DNA from: Sphagnum magellanicum
Taxonomy: Eukaryota > Streptophyta > Sphagnopsida > Sphagnales > Sphagnaceae
NCBI GenBank assembly: GCA_021904315.1
Contig: CM038912.1
Location: 20,161,501 to 20,225,500 of the forward strand
Length of the DNA stretch: 64,000 bases
Direction of reading: 5' to 3'
Of the stretch, positions 57,048 to 64,000 are shown piece after piece; position 1 is the stretch's first letter, and every line of letters starts with the position of its first letter. The notes under the pieces were generated by a model. That model saw nothing but the letters and a program-made list of their open reading frames with translations. It had not been told where the DNA came from and searched no databases. Both the position numbers and the translations under genes were made by a program.

Positions 57048-60000
57048 ATGCGGATGGTGATGCACAACGCAGTCGATAATATGGATGGAAGCTCGGACGA
57101 GCATCACGTGGTAGTGGGTAGGATGGAAATGGGTCCGGAAGGGTTGCGGTTGTTGGAGGACAACAATGGCAACCGGATTCTGTATGGAGAGAAGGTGATT
57201 GTGGATGAGGAGGATGAGCGGGAGGAGGAAGAAGAAGAAGACGAAGAAGACGGTGGAGGAGGAGGACTAGGAGGACCTGGTGTTGTGGATCATCATCATC
57301 ATCGTCATGGTAGTAGTAATAATGCCCACAAACTGCAGTTTGTGCAGCACCTTGGGTACCAGGAACAACACCAACAAATAGAGAATCATAACAGCATTGA
57401 TGGTGGTGGCGAGGAGCAGCAGCAGCAGCAACCTCATCACCATAACGGCGATGCTGGATATGGCGTAGGTGGGCGGCCACTTCATCATCAGCAGCAGCAG
57501 GAAGACGGGGAAGATGATGTGGAGGAGCCCAAGCTTGGTGAACTCGGCCGTGCCATGCTCATGGTTGATGGCGTCAACAACAAGGTTGGGGAGGATGGCC
57601 GTGACAGGCCGGCCAGCGACGTGGACGTTGGTACTGCACAGAGTCCGCATCCGGGCAGTGGTGGCGGCGGCGGGGCTGGTGCTGGTGGTAGTGGGGGTAA
57701 ATCTGGGCGAGGAGGAGGGAAGACGTCGCGGGAACCGCCGATTGAGTGGAGCGAAGGCGCAACCAGCGTGCTGTTGCAAGCTTTCGGCGAGAAGTACCGG
57801 GCTCTGGATCGTGGCAATTTTACCAGCAAGATTTGGGCCGATATTGCTGCGCGAGTAAACGCTTACGCAATGACGGTATGGATCCTTGACGAAAGAATTA
57901 GTGGACTTGTCAAGTCTTTGTCTTTCTTGCCAGTCCGGTTTCATGTGTAGTCTTTCGTTTTCAATTTCTTTGGGGGAGCGGGAGAGACGGACCCCTCGTA
58001 GTAGGGTTTTGAAAGAAGACTGCGAAAGCTTTGTCTTGACAGCTTTTCTGTTGGATGCCCTGGCCTTCAGGGTGAAGAAGAACAGAAACTCAAACCCAAT
58101 TTGCCAAAGTTTGTCTTGAGAGCTTTCCTTGTTGGATGTCATGGCTTTCAGGGCGAACAAGAACAGAACCCAAACACAATTTCTCAAAGTTTGTCTTGAG
58201 AGCTTTCCTTCTTGCATGTCATGGCTTTCAGGTGAAGAAGAACAGAAACCCAAACACAATTTCCAAAAGTTTGTTTTGAAAGCTTTCCTGTTGGATTCCC
58301 TGGCTTTCAGGGTGAACAAGAACAGAACCCAAACACAATTTCCAAAATTTTGTCTTGAGAGCTTTCATGTTTGATGCCCTGGCTTTCAGGGTGAAGAACA
58401 CAAACAGAAACACAATTTCCTTCCCTTGAACATGCCACAGACACAGCAGAAACACACAGTAAAATTCCATTTGAGCATAAACAAGGGGAACATGAAACAA
58501 ATGCTAGTCTGAATTTTGTTGACAAATTGAGTGATGCTCTTATCATGAATTGATGATGAGAGACATCAAACATGCAAGAGGCCATGTACTGATATGATAG
58601 GAGTGGGATGCATTGAGAGAGGGTTCATTTTAAGAGCAAACAATGGTGCACATGGAAGAAGGTCATACCAGGTTTTAGGTTTGTCTTGAAAGACACAGAA
58701 CTGGAAAAAGCCTCAAACTCTATGTGCTGGTGGCAAGGTCTTGGTCTGTTGCATAAAGAGTTCAAATCTGTAGGGAGAACAAATCATATGCACAAGCACA
58801 GAGCTTGGAAGAGATCTTCAATTGGTTTAGTACATGTGAGGATGTGCACTTCCCAGTATTGCAAAGAGTTGTCCTCACTGCAAGAATATGGAATTTGATG
58901 CAGTTCTAGTGGTGCACATGGAGACAAAGGAATTTATTGCCTAGAGGAAGAATGGCAGATGCTGTACTACTAAAGAGTACAATCTCTTAACAAACATAAC
59001 CATCCAAATGGCTGATATGCCTGTATTTATGGATTGGTTGGTTGGGTGGGATTTGCTTCCCTCATCTTTGGTTTTTTTTGTACATCTGGTGATTCTTTTT
59101 GTTTATGTTTATGTTGGTTGAAATCAACATAAGCATTCAAGTTGGCAGGGTTGACGATTGGATCAGCTCTTTGTATAGGTGATGCCTCTCAGATGCTTTG
59201 ACTGATTTTTCATCTTTACCATCAACAAGTAGTGTATTTTAGAAGTTTTGAAAAGAACCTCAGAATTGTGAGGTTTTGCACAAGACATTTCTAGGCCTTG
59301 TAGGATTTGATAGGTTTTACTCACTCATTCATTGACAGAGGACTAGGCACTCAAAGAGAAGTTCAGAAACAAAATACCCAAGATTCTTTCTATTTTATGC
59401 AGCTGGAGAAAAAAATAAACCGGGTTGGGCTGGTTATTTAGTATTCATTGGTTGCTGTACTTGGAAGTCATATGGTTGCTTGATTGCTAGTAATGTTTGA
59501 TTGCTTAGCCAGAACTTTCACATTTTTCCACGCATGTCTTCACAGATCAGTTCACTCATCATCATGTAGTGCTTGTCGACATGATGTGTATAGATAACTA
59601 GGTTGGTTGTATAACTAGTGAACAACTTTTGAAAGTGTTGTGTGATTTTGTTTAATCCTGTACAGGTTGTGGACAGTGGTAGTGTTGGGGAGGGACCCCC
59701 TAAAACCCAGGAACAATGTCGGATAAAGGTCAGCAATCTGCTTCCTTAACTTATCAAAACTGTTGCTTGTAGTCTTGTTCTCTTATTGGCAGAGGTTTTG
59801 CATGACAGCACAGTGTCGGTGTTGCTGGATGTTTGTCCATCTCAACCCAAAGTATGAGATGGACGAACATGATATATGTATTTCTAGGGCAGGGTCATAT
59901 GCCATTACTCTAGTGCACTTTCTCTGAAAATGAACTTTGTTGGCTGTTCAATGAGAAGGTGGACAATCTGAAGAAACGCTACAAAGTGGAGAGGGAGAAG

Positions 60001-60534
60001 AAACGAGTGTCTGGCTCGACTATCTCAAAGTGGCCATTCTTTGACACAATGGAGGAGCTGATAGGTTCAAATCCAAGGCTCATGCGAGGAGTAGGAGGAC
60101 TAGACTTGCCTCTATTAGCATTAGAGAATAGTGTGCAGCCACTGGCTATTCGATCTTCTCTGCAAGAGGGTGAGAGGATATATTACCTGGAGGCATCTGC
60201 TGGTGGAGATGGTGACCAGGCATCAGAGACTGTCCCCAAGATTTCTCCAATGTTTGAAAGGGGAAAGAGGAAAAGAGCTCTTAAGGATATTGAAAGAGAG
60301 AACGTGAACGCCCCTTCTCTAAGGGCTCTCTTTGAAGGATACAACATCCCAAGCATTATCATTGATGCTATGGTGCAGGAAGATATGGATGAAAACACAC
60401 TCATCAACACAAAAGATATCTCTGCTTTGATCGATCAACTGCGGATCAAACACCGGCTGCACATCAAACTGGGCCCTGCTGAACGGATCAAACAGGCTAT
60501 TGAGGCAGCAAGAGAGAAGAAGCAGGCAGCATAA
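57048..60534 (+). CDS. Trihelix transcription factor (SIP1/ASIL-like) with C-terminal SAM-like domain; three exons
   Basis: A probable nuclear DNA-binding protein. Exons 57048-57875, 59666-59728 and 59959-60534 join in phase at GT/AG borders (ACG/GTATGG; TACAG/GTTGTG; AAAG/GTCAGC; GAAG/GTGGAC), giving 488 aa. Residues 1-230 are low-complexity: an acidic run at 53-68, His and Gln tracts, a Gly-rich linker. The trihelix domain spans about 231-330: IEWSEGATSVLLQAFGEKY, W263, then QEQCRIKVDNLKKRYKVE and KWPFFD. This matches the 6b-interacting/ASIL branch, though the loop VVDSGSVGEGPPKT is longer than usual. A basic RGKRKR at about 398 could be a nuclear signal. Residues about 417-481 look like a SAM domain (LRALFEGYNIPSIIIDAMVQ; LGPAERIKQAI). 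The Met30-earlier ATG at 56961 would add a Phe-rich tail from a T tract, so 57048 is preferred. Confidence 0.85.
57876..59665 (+). other. Intron 1 of the trihelix gene
   Basis: 1790 bp between donor GTATGG and acceptor CCTGTACAG. It contains an 80-bp tandem array (58020-58420). The remainder shows no ORF or RNA that I can support. Confidence 0.75.
58020..58420. repeat. 80-bp intronic tandem array (five units)
   Basis: TTTGTCTTGAGAGCTTTCCT, GTTGGATGCCCTGGCTTTCA, GGGTGAAGAAGAACAGAA and CCCAAACACAATTTCC recur with anchors at 58031, 58111, 58191, 58271 and 58350. Each unit holds a GGCTTTCAGGG segment that resembles a 3' splice site. Confidence 0.92.
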
Positions 60535-61186
60535 TTGCATTTTTTCAGAGTTTGGTGTGGGGGATATTGGAGAACAGAGTATAAGCATCAAGAGCTCTTG
60601 TGGAGGGAGGAAGAGGAAGTAGAGGGAAGTACATGGACAAGAGAGGAGAGGAAGAGGAGATTGAGCTTCTTTCACCCAAATGGTACATGAAGATCAGATT
60701 TCCTAAGATTTGTCAAAGATGCACCAAGAGATATTTCATTTTTTTGGTAGGGAAGAATGAGAAGATCAAATCTAATATAAATGGAGTTATGAGTATCAGA
60801 GGTAGCCTGGCAGTCTGTTTTGATGACTTCAAGCAGCTTTTCTGTTTTAATTTGAACAGCAGCTCTCTTACAGATACTCTGTTGTTCAATGACTACACAA
60901 TTCTTGTGAGGTTTGGGGCAAAAGATGATGTAAACAAAGAACTATGGGTATTTTGTCTTCTCATGTACAGGAAGGGATGGACAGCAGTGATGTACATGTT
61001 ATGATGAGACTTCTTTGTCCATGTCACTTCAAACTGTCTGCAACATGCAGTGAGGTCAATAATCTACCCAGCTTCTCAGCTGAATAGTTAAATCCCCTTG
61101 CCTAGCAACAAATTGTGATAATGCAATCTTTTCTGAAGCATCTTAGAGGTCCAAAACCAACTGAAATGACAAATTAACACCCAGTG
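60535..61186 (+). other. Probable 3' untranslated region of the trihelix gene and flank
   Basis: A 134-aa ORF at 60600-61004 has no recognisable domain, follows the trihelix stop by 65 bases, and is best read as untranslated sequence. Confidence 0.45.
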
Positions 61187-61406
61187 AACTGTGATGTTGA
61201 TTCTGCAAAATTGGCAAATATTCTGGCTAGCAACAACTGGGATGTGACAAAACTAGAAAAGACTAGGAATCTGTTTCTCGAAGGCCACTGCCAGTAAACT
61301 GTGGTGTTGATTATGCAAAATTGGCAAATATTCTGGCTAGCAACAACTGGGATGTGACAAAATTGGAAAAGATTAGGGATCTGTTTCTCAAAGGCCACAG
61401 CCGCGT
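61187..61406. repeat. 110-bp tandem duplication (two units)
   Basis: AACTGTGATGTTGATTCTGC at 61187 and AACTGTGGTGTTGATTATGC at 61297. The units share ATTCTGGCTAGCAACAACTG and GGATGTGACAAAA. Confidence 0.9.
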
Positions 61407-61656
61407 TCAGAGAAAAGCAACATGGCTTACTTCTAACACCAAGCGAAGATGCAGACTGAAGCAGTTGTGGATTTACCTGTAGGATGAATAACATGGAAAT
61501 ACAACTTCCTTGCATACTAGAACATGATTGCACCCCAGGTAGGTGTTTGCGAAAAATCTCCTCTTGCTTCTAAAGGCACGGTGACTCTACCCATCTAATT
61601 CCTTTATCACAGTGGTGTGACTGAATCTGTAGCAGAGTGTCTCACTTGCCTTTCAG

Positions 61657-61791
61657 GGTGAGCAGCAGTTGCTTGAAACCTTGAGTCCAGGATTGGCACA
61701 GGCTGACTCACAGGATGATTTTCTTCCCACAGTCAAGAGTAGTAAGAAGACAGTGCCAATCTCAGAAGTGTCAGTCCACGTCGATTTTGAG
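61657..61791 (+). other. Candidate internal exon (135 bp, 45 codons)
   Basis: Bounded by TTGCCTTTCAG on the left and GTATAATC on the right. It stays open in one frame for exactly 45 codons, reading GEQQLLETLSPGLAQADSQD, then DFLPTVKSSKKTVPISEVSV and HVDFE. No family recognised. It lies between two genes on opposite strands and could be an alternative 3' exon of the trihelix transcript, a separate gene, or chance. Confidence 0.3.
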
Positions 61792-63628
61792 GTATAATCA
61801 GCTATCAGATTTTTGATCAAGGGAAAGTTTCTGGCCTATCATCACCAACAGAAGTGCACATTGTTGACCAAGTGAAACCCCATCTATGATGTTCTTTGCT
61901 TGCAAAACTTCATACAAGCTGCACCAGAATGCAACCCAAAAAAATGAGATTACAGGTTGCCAGAAGCACAGTTTAGGACAATGGTTCCCATTGGCAAAAC
62001 TCAAATTAAATAGGATATGCTCATTTCCAAAATTTCCAAAAAAAGTAATATGGTTCTGACATTGACGTACTGAGGCCTGCAGCAAGATAACACCCATATG
62101 ACTCGGCACCCAGAATTGAATAAGATGTGAGTTCCAACTACTAAAAGTGCAATTCAGCCAAGTGTCACCTACAGCCTCAAATGGCTACTATCAGAATTAC
62201 AATTGTGCTAGATGCACATGATTGGATTTGTCACATACTCAAAACACCACACAAAGATCAATGGCAGTCTCATTGTCAAGCTTGAAGTTACCTTGAGATT
62301 GAGAGTGAAAGTCTCGATCAGATGGTGATGAAAGCATGAAAGACCCTAGAGACTTTGAAGAGAATCTGTCCCTTGACAAAACAGACTTGACCATGTCTGC
62401 CCAAATTCTGAGATGGAGATAGTAGTAATAACTACCTTCCAAGTCCTGTCTCCTATCTGCATCCAAAGCTGAGAGTTTGAGTGAGGCAAATGAATGTCAA
62501 GTTCTATGAAGCTGCAAAAGACTTGGCACAAATTTCCAATGAAGTCACATCTGTCACAATGTTGTCTACTGATTGGATAATGCAGCAACACAATTCTATC
62601 TTGCATCCATTCAAAAGCACTTTGTTGCAATGGGCTGAGTGTGCTACACCTTGTCATTGAAGAAGCTCCACCTGTATCTGCTGCAGAAAAGCTCCTTCCA
62701 TCTGGCATCTGCTCAAAGCTTGTTCTGTTACCAGTTTGCTACACCTTGCTATTGGAAAACACACTCATGTAAGTACATCCACCTCTTTGAGAGACAAAAT
62801 ACAACCACATTTTGCTAGAGACAATCTGCAATCTCCAATATAAGAGCATTGCAAGTTAAGACCATTGAAACCCACAAAAGATGCCAGCATCAATGCCTCC
62901 AGAGTCCACATGTAAACATGTATGGATTCAACCTCTTATCATCTCCACAACAAAGCAAATCAAGCTCACCTCCCACATGAGCTGACATATTGACTAGAGA
63001 TTCAGACCACAAACAACATTGAAAGGGTCTCAGGTTTAGGGTAACACATAGGTAAGCTTACATTTTAGTATTAATGGTGCATGACATATCAGTATGCACC
63101 AGATGGCTCACATTCTCTAACATTACTATTCACACACATTCTGAAAAATGCTCCATACTGCAAAAATCTAAGGAACACTGCTCAGTTATGCAAACATGCC
63201 ATATTCTTTGTATTCACACATTTTTTTGCACAAGGTCAATATTCACTACTCAAAGAAGTATCACAGTGATGCAAAGCATTTGCCAACCAAGTGAAATGGA
63301 CTGACAATTCAGCTAGTGATAGACTTCCAACAAGGGCTCTTTATGTCTTGTATACAAGCATGCAGAATATGTTTCTTCACAAGTTCTGCGTAATGTGATG
63401 GAGAATGACCTACATGATAGGCAGCAGGTTCAACGAATCAGTTGAGCAAGTTCTGAGAGATTCACAGCATTATTAGGCTTCAAAAAGCCCACGATCTACT
63501 GGACCACCAATCTAGAATCTGATCATGTTGCTTTGCAGCTGCCCTGCAAAGGGCAGTGACCTAAAAGCAGAGATGAATAGATTTGTACACTAAGGGGAGC
63601 TGTTATTGTTATCCAAGGAAATGCCATT
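61792..63628. other. Intergenic or 3' untranslated region of the GT47 gene
   Basis: Minus ORFs up to 120 aa (62346-62708) have no recognisable domain. Nothing further is supportable; part may be the 3' end of the GT47 transcript. Confidence 0.4.
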
Positions 63629-64000
63629 CTAATGGTCAGTAGGGGAACTTTGCTCTGACCTCTTGTAACGGTTCTGTTTGTTTAGGGAAAATTTGAGAGG
63701 AGGCACCTTGCGAGCTATGGCCTTCCATACCATGTTAACAGCATCATCAGGTTCCGAAGGATGTTGATATCTGAAATGAAGCTCCACTTGCTTCAATCTC
63801 TTCCACATCTTCACCCATTCCTCACTCTTTATGCTCCTCAACAGCTTCACCACAAAACCCTTCTGGAGGGCATTTTCTGACTTTACAAAAATGCAAAACT
63901 CTGTGTAATCTAGTACATCTTCGTAGGGCAGCTCAATCTCATCACTGATAACAACAGGGACACAATGGCTTGCAATAGCATCAAACAGACGGTTTGATGA
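63629..64000 (-). CDS. GT47 exostosin-family glycosyltransferase, C-terminal part (runs off window)
   Basis: The minus-strand frame is open from the window edge to a TAG at 63629-63631, giving about 123 residues. It starts SSNRLFDAIASHCVPVVISD, continues EIELPYEDVLDYTEFCIFVK, and includes SIKSEEWVKMWKRLKQVE and DDAVNMVWKAIARKVP. This is the characteristic C-terminus of plant exostosin-type GT47 proteins, closest by eye to the ARAD arabinosyltransferase-like group: nucleotide-sugar-binding residues around SD-IELP followed by the KGF/EEW/M helices. Members are Golgi type II membrane enzymes that build cell-wall polysaccharides. The N-terminal anchor and most of the catalytic domain lie beyond the window. 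The last residues (NKQNRYKRSEQSSPTDH) form a basic, probably disordered tail. Confidence 0.9.
   Translation of the reverse strand, partial: SSNRLFDAIASHCVPVVISDEIELPYEDVLDYTEFCIFVKSENALQKGFVVKLLRSIKSEEWVKMWKRLKQVELHFRYQHPSEPDDAVNMVWKAIARKVPPLKFSLNKQNRYKRSEQSSPTDH

Noticed and set aside
56260..57480. 406-aa minus-strand ORF and nested ORFs
   Set aside because: Antisense to the purine-rich minisatellite and the trihelix N-terminus; low-complexity Ser/Phe/Leu/Pro content with no domain.
57267..58319. 350-aa minus-strand ORF
   Set aside because: Antisense to trihelix exon 1 and the intronic 80-bp array; its repeated segments follow the array period.
60600..61004. 134-aa ORF after the trihelix stop
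   Set aside because: No recognisable domain and directly follows a complete coding region; best explained as 3' untranslated sequence.

Overview
This looks like nuclear DNA of a land plant. It has TTTAGGG-type telomere-like motifs, plant-specific protein families (a LysM receptor kinase, a trihelix transcription factor, a GT47 exostosin-like glycosyltransferase), long AT-rich gene-poor spacers, and Mutator-like and hAT transposon remains. Low gene density, many degenerate tandem arrays and unusual domain pairings make me lean towards a large-genome non-flowering plant such as a fern. That placement is inference; the sequence alone does not settle it.

Positions 1-38883 are dominated by a tandem segmental duplication. 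Copy 1 (1-about 21265) and copy 2 (about 31579-38883) each carry an intronless receptor kinase: a signal peptide, a LysM-type ectodomain with two CxC motifs, one membrane span, and a kinase that resembles L-type lectin receptor kinases rather than classical LysM receptor kinases. Copy 1 (18033-20132) is intact at 699 residues. Copy 2 (35653-37750) has lost 2 bp just before the membrane span. It therefore reads as a secreted-type LysM ectodomain (301 aa) plus an out-of-frame membrane and kinase ORF. Amino-acid differences between the copies cluster in the first two LysM regions.

Copy 1 is interrupted by about 12.2 kb of repeats (1819-13990) that copy 2 lacks. Nested in it is a 7.0-kb Mutator-like element (1994-9030) with a perfect 9-bp target duplication; a paralogous unoccupied site survives at 10351. 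Its cargo includes a decayed zinc-finger-like multi-exon gene, GC-rich palindromic arrays, 52-bp and 80-bp arrays sharing one core motif, and interstitial telomere-like repeats. Small fold-back elements occur in and around the insertion.

The spacer 21265-31579 is AT-rich, with an 81-bp array and a hAT transposase pseudogene on the minus strand. From 38883 to about 50000 there is repeat-rich AT DNA with one orphan FCP1-like phosphatase-domain ORF (minus strand, 45248-45682).

From about 50000 the base composition is more balanced and gene-like. A three-exon trihelix transcription factor (57048-60534, 488 aa) carries a SAM-like C-terminus. Upstream lie a purine-rich minisatellite, a GA microsatellite and a telo-box-rich promoter-like patch. 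At the right edge is the C-terminal part of a GT47 exostosin-family glycosyltransferase on the minus strand (63629 to the window end). No tRNA, rRNA or CRISPR array was recognised.
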